The notes: a model not told the origin generated them from the letters alone. A stretch of 62,591 bases of DNA from Amycolatopsis thailandensis (GCF_002234405.1 NZ_NMQT01000172.1:1-62591); one strand, 5' to 3'. Positions 33,904-42,946 are shown, counted from the first letter of the stretch. A program made the numbers and translations.

Positions 33904-35223
33904 TCAGTCAGGTACGACGTCGATCGAGATGGCGGCGCGCGCCCGCTTCTCCAGTTCGTCCAGGTCACCAGGCGTGGCCGCGTCGATGAAGAAGCTGACG
34001 GACCGATCATCGGAACTGGCCAGTGGCACCAGTTTCGTTCCCCGTGGCTGGTGTACCAGGACCGCGCGCAGGGTCGGGGCGTCGTCCGGGGCGCCGGGCA
34101 GGATGTCCGGCCACACGCCGCTGGCGCCGATCCACACAGGTTTGACCTCCGGCCACTCGACGGTGACGTCGACCAGTTTCCCGGGCACATGCTCGAGGTA
34201 GACCTGCCGGGCGTAGCGGGTCGGACGCGGATATGAGGCGCGTTCGCCGAGGGCGATGCGAATGATCTCCGGTTCCAGCGGGGCGCCGGTGGCCAGGTGA
34301 TAGAGCACCAGAAGACCGTCGCCGGGGGTGCGGCCGGCGATCTCCATCAGCCTGGGCACCCCGTCCTGCCCGACGCGCCATTCTGAGTGCGCGATGCCGT
34401 CGGCGAACGCCAGGGTGCCGAGCAGCGCCCGGTTGGCGTCGAGGACGGCATTGCGGACTCCCTCGTCGGCGGCGGGAACGCTGTGCGCGAGTTCGACGAA
34501 CGTCCGGGCGTGCGAGTCGGTGGTTTCCTTGCCGGTGACCGAGGCGAAGATTATCTCTCCGCGCTGTACGAGGCTTTCCACCGAATACTCCGGGCCGTCC
34601 ACCTTGACCTCGACCAGGACGACCTCGTGGGCGGGATACCCGGCGAGGCGGCGGCGCAGCTCTTCCTCACCGTGCACGGTCTCGACCCCGGAGCTGGACG
34701 CGCGGCCCGCTGGTTTGACCACCGCCGGATAGGTGACGCCGGACAGATCGGCGGTTTCCCGGTCTCCGGCGGGGATGGTCAGTGACGGCGGGCTGAGCTC
34801 GGGCGCGTACCAGCGTTGCAGGAACTTGCTACGGCAGGCGCGGCTGGCACGCAGGCCGGGCGACGGGACGCCGAGTGCGTCGCAGAGCAGTCCGGTCGGC
34901 TCGGCCAGGTAGTCCCCGACGGCGTAGGCGCCCACGATGTCGTACTTGGTCCGCCACGCGGTGGCCTGTGCGATCGCCCCGGCGAGAAAGGCGCCCTGCA
35001 CGGTGAAATCGCCCGAGACATAGCCGATCTCGGTGATCTGCGAGGCCGGGTTGTCCGGGTCGCCGATCGCGGCTGTCGCCTGCTCGCGGTAGGACTGCGC
35101 GGTGATCACCAGGACCCGCAGGCCACGCCGGGTCACCTCGTCGAGATAGAGCGGGTTGCGCCGGATCACCGGGAACGAGCCGGTGAGGATGACGGCGCCG
35201 GGCTTACCGGTCCGCTGGGTCAT
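33904..35223 (-). CDS. ATP-grasp ligase, last gene of the biosynthetic operon
   Basis: 439 aa. ATP-grasp enzymes join a carboxylate to an amine through an acyl phosphate. Seen are VTYPAVVKPAGRASSSGVETV (nucleotide-binding), VLVEVKVDGPEYSVESLVQRG, and HSEWRVGQDGVPRLMEIAGRTPGDGL with the metal ligands. The N-terminus is a pre-ATP-grasp fold. GAGGAGA precedes ATG 35223; it starts 20 bases after the saccharopine-reductase-like gene. It probably makes an amide or peptide bond in the final product, but partners are unknown. Confidence 0.82.
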   Translation of the reverse strand: MTQRTGKPGAVILTGSFPVIRRNPLYLDEVTRRGLRVLVITAQSYREQATAAIGDPDNPASQITEIGYVSGDFTVQGAFLAGAIAQATAWRTKYDIVGAYAVGDYLAEPTGLLCDALGVPSPGLRASRACRSKFLQRWYAPELSPPSLTIPAGDRETADLSGVTYPAVVKPAGRASSSGVETVHGEEELRRRLAGYPAHEVVLVEVKVDGPEYSVESLVQRGEIIFASVTGKETTDSHARTFVELAHSVPAADEGVRNAVLDANRALLGTLAFADGIAHSEWRVGQDGVPRLMEIAGRTPGDGLLVLYHLATGAPLEPEIIRIALGERASYPRPTRYARQVYLEHVPGKLVDVTVEWPEVKPVWIGASGVWPDILPGAPDDAPTLRAVLVHQPRGTKLVPLASSDDRSVSFFIDAATPGDLDELEKRARAAISIDVVPD

Positions 35224-35243
35224 GCTGTCTCCTCTGGTCGGTC

Positions 35244-36380
35244 TCAGCTGTCGGTGCCGGTGACGCGGATCGGAAGGCCCCAGGAGGCGAGCTTCTCGAT
35301 CCACTGCCTAGCGGTGACCGGATCGGGGGCGCCTTGAACGAGCCCGGCCGGGAGAGCTCCGTCGAGAAGCTCGCCGATGCCCAGGGCGAGCGGAACGGAA
35401 ACGCACCGGGCCATGGCGCTGGCGCCGGGCTCGCCGGTGAGGTCCAGCGAATACCGGCCGGACCAGGTTCGGCCGTCCTCGCCGCGGACGGACAGTTCGA
35501 CCGCGAGCACCACCCGGTCCCGGTCTTCCGCACGCGTCGGGTAGCGGGCGGCGAGTTCCCCCGCGAGCTCGGTGATCCGGTCGGGGTCGCCCTCACGCAG
35601 CTCGGTGAACACCTCCTCCCAGGCGTCGAGCCAGCCGTCCAGGCGGAGGGTTCCACGGACGAAGGTGTCCAGCTGCCAGCTCTCCGGCACTCCGTACTGG
35701 CGGATGTAGGGCAGGCTGTCCCGGTTGGGGTAGACCTCGAACCGTTCCCCGTCGAGATCGAGCGGCCGCGCTACCTCCCATGGGCGGTCCGCGATGTGCT
35801 TGTCGCCGGCCTCGACGTAGTGCGCCGGTGTGAGCAAGGCGGTCAGCACACCGCGGGGTGCCCAGCTGAACCGGTACCGGAACTCGTTGGGCTCGGCGGG
35901 CACGCCGCCGCAGTAGGAGGTGAACGCGGCGGTGGCTCTCGTGCCGGGTCCCAGTGCCCGCGACGCCCGTTCGACCAGGACGTCGGCGAAGAGGTGGTCG
36001 ATTCCCGGGTCCAGTCCGATTTCGGTGAGGACCGTGAGCCCGGCCGCGGCCGCCTCCTCGGCCCTGTTCCGGATCTCGTCCGAGGCGTAGCTGCTGCAGG
36101 CGAAGTGGGCGCCGTTGTCCAGGCAGAGACGCAGCAGCAGCGGATGTTCGGTGCCCGGCAGCATCGAGACGACGACGTCTCCCTCGGTGATTTCCGCGGC
36201 CAGGGCTTCCGGGGTGAAGCACCGGGGTTCGCCTGCCGCGCCGAGACGAGCGAGGCAGGCGGCCGCTTTGGCTTCGGTGCGGCCCCAGAGCACGACGTGC
36301 GTCCGCTCGGCCAGGGCGGTGAGACCGGGCCCGGTGGACAGGCCGGTGCCGACCCAGTGCACGGTCGGTGTGTCAGGCAT
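35244..36380 (-). CDS. Saccharopine reductase-like (LYS9-type) dehydrogenase
   Basis: 378 aa Rossmann-fold protein of the saccharopine dehydrogenase (C-terminal) family. Motifs: VHWVGTGLSTGPGLTALAER, DVVVSMLPGTEHPLLLRLCLDNGAHFACSSYASDEIR and LTEIGLDPGIDHLFADVLVE, closely like the glutamate-forming saccharopine reductase, which condenses 2-aminoadipate 6-semialdehyde with glutamate. It overlaps the fungal-type saccharopine dehydrogenase gene by eight bases. Together the pair could convert the semialdehyde into lysine. That the substrate is aminoadipate semialdehyde is inferred from family and neighbours. Confidence 0.8.
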   Translation of the reverse strand: MPDTPTVHWVGTGLSTGPGLTALAERTHVVLWGRTEAKAAACLARLGAAGEPRCFTPEALAAEITEGDVVVSMLPGTEHPLLLRLCLDNGAHFACSSYASDEIRNRAEEAAAAGLTVLTEIGLDPGIDHLFADVLVERASRALGPGTRATAAFTSYCGGVPAEPNEFRYRFSWAPRGVLTALLTPAHYVEAGDKHIADRPWEVARPLDLDGERFEVYPNRDSLPYIRQYGVPESWQLDTFVRGTLRLDGWLDAWEEVFTELREGDPDRITELAGELAARYPTRAEDRDRVVLAVELSVRGEDGRTWSGRYSLDLTGEPGASAMARCVSVPLALGIGELLDGALPAGLVQGAPDPVTARQWIEKLASWGLPIRVTGTDS

Positions 36381-37413
36381 GGTCTTCCTTCCGATGGAGG
36401 TCATGGGAAGCGCAGGCGGCGGTGAACGCGGCTTCGGCGCGGCGCCAGACGCCGGAATCGTCGAGGACGGCCAGATGCGGCGCCAGATCCGCGGCGAAGT
36501 CCACGGTCGCCTCACGCGGCACCAGAGAGGGAAGATTGTCGATCGCGATCACGTCTAGTCCGTCCCGCTGGAGCACCGGGTCCTGCCAGGTGGTGGTCCG
36601 GTCGTAGATCGGCAGGGTGTGGCACGGCGATCCGACATCGCAGGTGACGTCGGCGATCACGGACAGCCGTCGGGGGCGCCGGAGCGTCTCGGTGGTCACG
36701 AACGGGGGGATCGGCCCTGTGGCGAGGACCGCGTTGACGAGGACGTCGTGGTCGAGCAAGGCCGCGACGTCGAGGTTCTCGGTCTCCGCGAGATCCCAGC
36801 GGGTCACTTCCGCGCCCGCCGCGACGAGCGCGTCCCCGGCCCCGCTTCCGCAGCGGCCGAGTGCCCCGATGACCAAGGCTCGCAGAGGTTCCGCGTTCTC
36901 GGCGAGAGCCTTGTCGAGTTCTCCGCGGGTGGTCGGCGTCAAGGGCTCGACCAGAGCACCGCGGTGACGCAGGACGGCGAGCGCGGCGCCGACGTAGCCC
37001 GCCCAGTACCCGAAAGCGGCGACCCGGCGTCCTCGCTCGTCGACGAGGCTTTCCAGGTCCAGCAGTGTCCCGCCGCCCTCGGTGAATCTGCGCAGCAGGT
37101 TCACCGAGCCAGGCTGGTCCTTGTAGGCGTGCCCGAAGAAGATGTGCCGGTGCCGCAAGAGGTGGGGCCGGTCGGGCAGTTCCTTCAGGCCCACCACGTA
37201 CACGTCTTCCGGGGCGTCCGGCCAGCTCCCCGGCGGGACCAGCGCACAGCCCGCCGCCGCGTACTCCTCGTCGCCGAACACCCGTCGCGACGAGCGCTCC
37301 ACGCTGATGGCGACGCCCTCGCGGATCAGCTTCCCCGCCGTTTCCGGGGACAGCGGCGCGCGCCGTTCGGTCGGGCGGGACTCGTCGCGCATCAGCAACG
37401 TCAACTCGGTCAC
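36373..37413 (-). CDS. Saccharopine dehydrogenase, lysine-forming (LYS1-like)
   Basis: 346 aa, with the AlaDH/PNT-like fold of fungal LYS1, which oxidatively splits saccharopine into lysine and 2-oxoglutarate with NAD. Hallmarks are RAPLSPETAGKLIREGV, FGDEEYAAAGCALVPPGSWPDAP, VVGLKELP, HIFFGHAYKDQPG, LLDLESLVDERGRRVAAFGYWAGYVGAA and the NAD-fold LRALVIGALGRCGSGA. This type is unusual in bacteria. The ATG overlaps the stop of the diiron-enzyme gene (ATGA), so translation is coupled. No lysine pathway gene other than its reductase partner is adjacent. Confidence 0.85.
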   Translation of the reverse strand: MTELTLLMRDESRPTERRAPLSPETAGKLIREGVAISVERSSRRVFGDEEYAAAGCALVPPGSWPDAPEDVYVVGLKELPDRPHLLRHRHIFFGHAYKDQPGSVNLLRRFTEGGGTLLDLESLVDERGRRVAAFGYWAGYVGAALAVLRHRGALVEPLTPTTRGELDKALAENAEPLRALVIGALGRCGSGAGDALVAAGAEVTRWDLAETENLDVAALLDHDVLVNAVLATGPIPPFVTTETLRRPRRLSVIADVTCDVGSPCHTLPIYDRTTTWQDPVLQRDGLDVIAIDNLPSLVPREATVDFAADLAPHLAVLDDSGVWRRAEAAFTAACASHDLHRKEDHA

Positions 37414-39620
37414 AACACCAGCTCCGCACTGTCGTCTTCGGTGGATCCGGCCACCGCGACGTCACGAAGCAACGGCTGTTCGAGGAAGTAGGCGAAAGAG
37501 GCGTACCCACGCCAGATCCGGTGCCACTCCCCCGCCACAACCGCTTCGCCGCTGGTGCGCCGCACCCGGTCCAGGTAGGCGACGATGATATCGGCGGCCT
37601 GCTTGGCGTGCCCCGCGGAGAAGTTGTCGATGGTCAGGTGTGCCTGCTCGTAGCAGTCGTCGAAACCGTGGTGGCGCAGCTTCTGGATCTCGTGCAGCCG
37701 CATCTCGCCGGAGCCGAACATCTCGATCGCCAGGTTGTAGCCGAGGATCTCGTTGTAGAACCGGTCGGGGAACAGGCACATCGACAGTTGCTGCAACGCG
37801 AAGCCGTACATGTCGTCGGGCAGCTCGTCCTGGTCGGCGAACTCCTCGGTGCGGATGTGCGGCAGGTCCCGGCCCTGGCTGACCATCGCGCGACGGGTCA
37901 GGGTGAGATGGTTCTTGCGCAGGTCCCCGTTGCCCATCTCGTCGGCGTGGATGCGGAACAGCATCCCGTCGCTTTCCCGTTCCCGGCGGCCCAGCCTGCC
38001 GACGCGGTGCAACCAGGCGCCATCGATCAGGTAGGTCAGCTGGTAGGTGCTCTGCCGGAACAGAACTTCCTCCACGTCCGGGACCTCGCTCAGCGGCTCG
38101 TACGGGTCCACCAGCTTCTCCCAGTAGATCTTCTCCGCTCGCGCGTAGAGCGCGTCGGCGTCGTACTCGAAGAAGCTCGCGTCGGTGTAGCGGCCGCCCG
38201 CGCCGTGTTCGAACAGCACCTGCGCGTCGGCGAAGCAACGCTCCGCGCGCTCGATGGCTACCGGCAGCGTGTTGGCGTGGTTCTCGATGTTGACCAGACG
38301 GTGGAAAAGGTCGCGTTCGTCGGCCGGCGGCGAGTCGTCGAACACCACGTCGCCGGGAGCGGCCTCGGCGAACGCGGCCGACCATCGGGCGGCGAGTTCG
38401 TCGCCGACGGTGTTGAGGCGCACCGTGATCGACGGCCGGTCACCCTTGTGCACTGTGGCGACCCAGTCGGCGAGCACCTCGGCTTCGGCTTCGTCGAAGA
38501 TGCCGAACATCGGCCCTCCGAACCGGGTCGCGGCGAGGAACCAGCAGTCGCCGTCGTCGCGCTCCGCCAGATACGGCGAGTCCCGGAATTCGGTGAGGAA
38601 CGCGGCGAGCGCGTCGGGTTCCGCGCCACCGGCGGCCCGGCCGAATCCGGCGAACACGTCCACCAGGTGCCGGTCACCCAGCGAGACCCCGCCGTGCTGC
38701 CGACCGGCCAGCGGCGCGTGCCGGGAGATCACTTCGGCGACTCGTGACTCCAGCGTCTGGGTACGACGGAACTCGGCGAGTTCGGTGAGCAGCCGCACGT
38801 GCTCGCGTTCGCACGACAGTGTCACCGCGACCGCCGCCAGCACCCGCTCGCGATCCTCCGGGCTCGCCTGGGCGGCGTATTCGGCGAGCAGGTCATCGAG
38901 ATCACCGGCCGGGATCGGCGGCGGAGTACCCAGCAACCGATCGTCGACTCCCAGCCGGTGGAAGGCGTGATGCAGGCCGACGACCTCGGGCAGGAAGTTG
39001 CCCGGCAGCACCGCGAGCGAAAGCGGGAGACAGGCGAGCAGGATCGTCGCGGGGCGGGCACCCGCACGGTCGAGAAAATCGGCGGCGGCGACGTCCGGCA
39101 ACGCCGCCCCCGCGTCTTCCAGTGCCCGCGCCCGGTGGTGCTGCGCGGATGCGAGGGGATCGCCGCCCCCTGCCAGGTCGAAGTGATGGGCGAACAAGCG
39201 GTTCACCACGACGGCGGGCTGGGTGGCGGGCTGCGAGACGGCGTCGAGCCAGCAGCCGTCGAGCAGAGCGATCACCCCACGCTGGCGGAGGAGATCGGCG
39301 CGGATCCCCGGTTCGGCGGCGGAGAGGGATTCCAGCGCGGAGGCGAGGTCCGCACGGGCCCGGTCGATCAGCTCGCTGACCGCGCCGGGCAAGTCACCGA
39401 CCTGTTCGTGAGCGTGGCCGAGGAAGGCGTGCAGGACACGGCGGGCGAGGAGCAGGGTCGCCTCGGATTCGCGTTCCTGCAGAAGCGTGCGGAACATCTC
39501 GCGCGGGCCGGCGGCGATGATCGCGTCGACGGCGCCGTCGGTGCCGGGAGTGAAGTGGAACGGCCGGCGGGGCAGGGAAGTCGTGGTGTCGTCGGGGACG
39601 AGGGTCGGCTCAACGGCCAT
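37410..39620 (-). CDS. Large haem-oxygenase-like diiron (iron-containing redox) enzyme
   Basis: 736 aa. The C-terminal part matches the iron-containing redox enzyme family (HDO-type). Likely iron ligands are Glu633 in YNLAIEMFG, His643, His661, Asp665 and His671 in HLTIDNFSAGHAKQA. Members oxidise amines or C-H bonds, including N-oxygenation and N-N chemistry in SznF-type proteins. The first 330 residues are an additional helical half of unknown role (EVVGLHHAFHRLG may be a degenerate copy), making it about twice the usual length. Substrate unknown; in this cluster an oxidised hydrazine or amine is plausible. Start overlaps the KAS-like gene by 11 bases. Confidence 0.78.
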   Translation of the reverse strand: MAVEPTLVPDDTTTSLPRRPFHFTPGTDGAVDAIIAAGPREMFRTLLQERESEATLLLARRVLHAFLGHAHEQVGDLPGAVSELIDRARADLASALESLSAAEPGIRADLLRQRGVIALLDGCWLDAVSQPATQPAVVVNRLFAHHFDLAGGGDPLASAQHHRARALEDAGAALPDVAAADFLDRAGARPATILLACLPLSLAVLPGNFLPEVVGLHHAFHRLGVDDRLLGTPPPIPAGDLDDLLAEYAAQASPEDRERVLAAVAVTLSCEREHVRLLTELAEFRRTQTLESRVAEVISRHAPLAGRQHGGVSLGDRHLVDVFAGFGRAAGGAEPDALAAFLTEFRDSPYLAERDDGDCWFLAATRFGGPMFGIFDEAEAEVLADWVATVHKGDRPSITVRLNTVGDELAARWSAAFAEAAPGDVVFDDSPPADERDLFHRLVNIENHANTLPVAIERAERCFADAQVLFEHGAGGRYTDASFFEYDADALYARAEKIYWEKLVDPYEPLSEVPDVEEVLFRQSTYQLTYLIDGAWLHRVGRLGRRERESDGMLFRIHADEMGNGDLRKNHLTLTRRAMVSQGRDLPHIRTEEFADQDELPDDMYGFALQQLSMCLFPDRFYNEILGYNLAIEMFGSGEMRLHEIQKLRHHGFDDCYEQAHLTIDNFSAGHAKQAADIIVAYLDRVRRTSGEAVVAGEWHRIWRGYASFAYFLEQPLLRDVAVAGSTEDDSAELVL

Positions 39621-40533
39621 CGATCGCTCCTTCCGGTGTGCGGACCAGGACCCCGATCCGGGAGCCGGGCACGCTGGAGGCCAGCAGGTAGTGCCCGCCG
39701 GGGCGGACGCGGCCCGCCGTTTCGCGGTCGGCGAGATTGATCAGCGGGTCGGCGGCGAAGCAGTGCCCGACGCGGCTGATGTTCGTTGTGTCGAGCTGGC
39801 GGGGGCCGAAACCCGCTTGGCGTTCCTTCATCACCAGCAGCGGCAGGAAGATGTTGCTGTGCAGCAGCGCGTCCAGCTCACCGACGTCGATCCCCCTGGC
39901 ACCGAGGAGTTGCTCGTTGACCCGTTTGGCGAGGTCGGAGCTGATCTCGGACGACCAGTCCAGCGACGCCGTCTCGTGGGCGGACGAGCACCCGAGGACT
40001 TCGTAGGCGCCGCCGTCGGCGTCGACCAGGCAGGCGGCGCCACCGTCGCTGAACAGCGCGTAGCCGGTGATCCGGGTGTCTTCGTCGAACACCCGGTCCG
40101 CCGTGACGACGAGGACGCGCCGGAACCGTCCGGCGGCGACCAGCGCGGTGGCGACGTCCAGCCCGGACAGCAGGTTGACGCACCGGCCCATGCTCGTGCC
40201 GTAGACGGGGATGTCACCGAGGCCGAGCCGGGTCAGCACGCCCCGGATGAACGTGCCGTGTCCCTCCGGCGGTCCCGGCAGGTAGGTCGAGCAGAGCACC
40301 AGGGCCTCGACCGTTCCCGGGTCCGTACCACCGGCGCGCAGGGCTTCCGTGCCCGCGTCGACGGCGAGGTCGTCGAGTCCGCGTTCGGTGCGGAACACGC
40401 TCCCCCAGCCCCACAAGGCGGGTTCGAGAGCGAGCCCGTACTGCTCCGCCTTGGTCTCCAGGCCGGGCAGGTCCGCGTGGTCGATCTCCTGCTCGCCCAG
40501 AACGTAGCGAGGTTCGCCGAGGTAGACCGGCAT
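39610..40533 (-). CDS. KAS III-like (thiolase-fold) enzyme
   Basis: 307 aa. A FabH-type fold: LVLCSTYLPG, SMGRCVNLLSGLDVATALVAAGRFRRVLVVTADRV, and a late histidine HSNIF. The nucleophile would be Cys118 and the His is His225. In place of the usual third residue (Asn of a GN.SAA motif) there is GHCFAADP (His257). Altered KAS III proteins often act as acyltransferases rather than carbon-chain ketosynthases. ATG 40533 overlaps the thioesterase stop (TGATG). Confidence 0.75.
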   Translation of the reverse strand: MPVYLGEPRYVLGEQEIDHADLPGLETKAEQYGLALEPALWGWGSVFRTERGLDDLAVDAGTEALRAGGTDPGTVEALVLCSTYLPGPPEGHGTFIRGVLTRLGLGDIPVYGTSMGRCVNLLSGLDVATALVAAGRFRRVLVVTADRVFDEDTRITGYALFSDGGAACLVDADGGAYEVLGCSSAHETASLDWSSEISSDLAKRVNEQLLGARGIDVGELDALLHSNIFLPLLVMKERQAGFGPRQLDTTNISRVGHCFAADPLINLADRETAGRVRPGGHYLLASSVPGSRIGVLVRTPEGAIDGR

Positions 40534-41288
40534 CAGATCACCTCCACGTGCGTCTCGGATTCGGCGTGCGCGCTCAGCACCGCCACGACCGGGCCCGGGT
40601 CGGGATCGAAGTAGAAATGGCCACCGGGGACTCGGATGTGCTCCGGCGGCCCGGCGCATTCGCTGTCCCACGGGGCGATCTGCGCGGAGCCGACGTGCGG
40701 ATCCTCGGTGCCGACGATGATCGAGACGCCGATCTCCAGCGGTGGCGCCGTCCGGTAGCGGTAACCCACGGCCAGCTCGAAATCGGCTTTGAGCCCGGGA
40801 AGCAGCAGAGCAAGGACGTCCTCGTCCGCGACGGCGTCGGGCGGGAACTGGCCGAAGAACACCAGCGCCTCGGCGAATTCGGCGCCGTCCAGCCCGGCGA
40901 TGCCGAGCACCCGCTCCGACGGCAGCAGCGAGGGGGCGGAGATCCCGGACGCGGTCAGATGACCGATCGCGGGCACGTCCCGCAGCCTGCGGGCGACCTC
41001 GAAAGCCAGCAACCCGCCGAAACTGTGGCCGAACAGCTGAGCCGGTCGCGGATCCCGCTCGACCTCATCGGCGATCGCCTCGGCGATCCGGTCGGCGAGC
41101 TCGTCGAACCCCGGCAGTGGTTCGTGCGCGCGGTGCGCCTTGCCCGGAGGACAAACCGCGACGACGTCGGCGTGGCCGTCGAGCAGCGGCTGCCAATCCA
41201 GGTAGGTACGCGGGTCTCCACCGGCGTAGGGGAAGCAGAAGACCCTGGCGGGGCGATCACCGCCGCGGGTGAGGAACCAGTCGGGCAC
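40533..41288 (-). CDS. Type II thioesterase
   Basis: 251 aa alpha/beta hydrolase of the GrsT family that clears wrongly loaded carrier proteins or releases products. Motifs are VFCFPYAGGDPRTYLDWQ, GHSFGGLLAFEVARRL with Ser89, and the C-terminal GGHFYF with the catalytic His. GTG 41288 has GAGGAG upstream. Its presence supports an NRPS-type assembly line. Confidence 0.9.
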   Translation of the reverse strand: MPDWFLTRGGDRPARVFCFPYAGGDPRTYLDWQPLLDGHADVVAVCPPGKAHRAHEPLPGFDELADRIAEAIADEVERDPRPAQLFGHSFGGLLAFEVARRLRDVPAIGHLTASGISAPSLLPSERVLGIAGLDGAEFAEALVFFGQFPPDAVADEDVLALLLPGLKADFELAVGYRYRTAPPLEIGVSIIVGTEDPHVGSAQIAPWDSECAGPPEHIRVPGGHFYFDPDPGPVVAVLSAHAESETHVEVI

Positions 41289-41306
41289 CGGGTGTCTCCT
41301 CTCGGG

Positions 41307-42332
41307 TCACAGCGCGAAGGATTCGGTGGACGAGGCTGCCGGGTCGCCGGGGCGCACGTGCAGCTCCCCGCGATCCGGGCGGAGCACCACCGCGGCGACG
41401 GTCCGGTCGCGGCGGATGTCGCCGTCGCCCGCGACGCGCACAGGGTCGCGGGACAGCAACGCGAAATGGTCCTCTGTGGACGCTCGCGCCGGCAGCACGG
41501 CCAGCCGCTCTTCGCAGGCGGCGAGCCGCCGGACGGAGAAGTTGCGCGCGAAGACGGTCAGCTCGTCCCGCGGGACGAGGTCCGGATGCAGGAAATGGTT
41601 GGTGTGCGCCACTTCCGCTCCCGTGCTCACCCGGAGGTCGTCGTCGGCGATCTCCACCCACGCGGCTGTTTCCCGGTCGCACAGGGTCAGCGACCGTGAG
41701 CTGGCGAGCCGCAGGTCACGCACCGCGTCCACGGCTTCGGTGACGCTGTCGCAGGTGTCGAGCAGATGCCGGATCGCGAGGTAGGGCGACGGCCCGTGCC
41801 GCCATTCGCCCGCCAGCACCAGATTCAGCCCGACAGCGAGCCCGGCGCTGTTGACGCCGAGATAGCCGAGCAGGCCACCGAAACTGAGCACCAGCGACCG
41901 GCGCGGTCCCACCCGGACGTCGAGCACCGCGATGTGGTCGTCGAGATCGCCGTTGAGATCGACCGTCTGCGCGAGCACCGGCTCGGATCCCGTCCGGGCG
42001 TAGGTCGTGCAGTCGCCCATCGTCGGCAGCTTCCGGTAGCCGAGCACCTCACGCCGCATCTGCAGCAGCACCGCTTCGTCGTGGGAGATGCCGGCACCGT
42101 CCGCCAGGCCGCGGATCTCCTCGGCCAGGTCCGGGAGCTGAGCGTCGATCGCTCGGGCGTACTCGGTGAGGTCCGGGCGTAACACGTCGAGGTCCAAAGG
42201 GTCGGGTGAGAGCGCGTTGAGCCGGGCGAAGCGGTCGCTGAGGAAGGCCCGCAGTTCCTTCCTCAGCGCCTCGCCGTGAGCGCGGCCGCGAGCGAAGGCG
42301 TCCCCGTGGGCACGGACCAAGGGGATGGTCAC
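41307..42332 (-). CDS. C45-family (acyl-CoA:6-APA acyltransferase-like) N-terminal-nucleophile protein
   Basis: 341 aa. The sequence follows the C45 peptidase/acyltransferase family, whose precursor self-cleaves before a Cys. That Cys is in TMGDCTTYARTG (Cys108), followed by VLAQTVDLNGD, LSFGGLLGYLGVNSAGLAVGLNLV and a late HTNHFLHPDL segment. Known relatives exchange or attach acyl groups on amines (penicillin acyltransferase) or hydrolyse amides. The GTG overlaps the acetyltransferase stop (GTGA). A role in acylating or deacylating the product is inferred. Confidence 0.8.
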   Translation of the reverse strand: MTIPLVRAHGDAFARGRAHGEALRKELRAFLSDRFARLNALSPDPLDLDVLRPDLTEYARAIDAQLPDLAEEIRGLADGAGISHDEAVLLQMRREVLGYRKLPTMGDCTTYARTGSEPVLAQTVDLNGDLDDHIAVLDVRVGPRRSLVLSFGGLLGYLGVNSAGLAVGLNLVLAGEWRHGPSPYLAIRHLLDTCDSVTEAVDAVRDLRLASSRSLTLCDRETAAWVEIADDDLRVSTGAEVAHTNHFLHPDLVPRDELTVFARNFSVRRLAACEERLAVLPARASTEDHFALLSRDPVRVAGDGDIRRDRTVAAVVLRPDRGELHVRPGDPAASSTESFAL

Positions 42333-42946
42333 GAGCCGCGCTCCTTGCCCTTCTTCCCCGCCAGCAGGGTGGCCGACACCTCGGGCCATTCGGCGCGCAG
42401 GACGCTGTAGTAGACGGCGTCGCGGCGCCGGTTGCCCGGCATGGGGTTGAAGCTGCGCAGGATGCCCTCCTCGACCGCGCCGATGTTGCGCAGCCCCCGG
42501 CGGGCCTGTTCGTTCAGCGCGTCGGTCTTGAACTCGACCCGCTCGGCGCCCAGCCGTTCGAAAGCTTCGCGCAGCATGAGGTACTTGGCCCAGTGGTTGA
42601 CACCCTTGCCGTGGAACTTCGTCCCCAGCCAGGACCAGCCGATCTCGAGCCGTCCGGCGTCCTGGTTGATGCTGCAGAAGCTCATGCTGCCCGCGATCAG
42701 CCCGGACGAGCGGTCGGTGATGACGTACACGACCCGTTCGCCGTTGGCCTGGTCGGCGACGGCGGCGTCGAAGAAGGCGTCGAACTGCTCGTCGGTCTCG
42801 ATGAGCTGGACGAAGTAGCGCCAGATCGCCGGGTCCAGAGCCTGTGTGCGCAGCGGCTCGCGATCGGTCTCGGCGATCGGCCGCAGCAGCACGTGCTCGT
42901 CGGACAGTTCGGTGCGGGCGGCGTCCGCCCAGCGCGGCCCGGTCAT
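42329..42946 (-). CDS. GNAT acetyltransferase (RimJ/RimL-like)
   Basis: 205 aa. The GNAT core is seen in LIAGSMSFCSINQDAGRLEIGWSWLGTKFHGKGVNHWAKYLMLREAFERLGAERVEFKTDALNEQARRGLRNIGAVEEG, typical of the ribosomal-protein-alanine acetyltransferase branch used widely for small amines. In known hydrazine pathways an acetyltransferase caps the reactive nitrogen; the same role here is inference. Coupled by ATGA to the ACP gene. Confidence 0.85.
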   Translation of the reverse strand: MTGPRWADAARTELSDEHVLLRPIAETDREPLRTQALDPAIWRYFVQLIETDEQFDAFFDAAVADQANGERVVYVITDRSSGLIAGSMSFCSINQDAGRLEIGWSWLGTKFHGKGVNHWAKYLMLREAFERLGAERVEFKTDALNEQARRGLRNIGAVEEGILRSFNPMPGNRRRDAVYYSVLRAEWPEVSATLLAGKKGKERGS

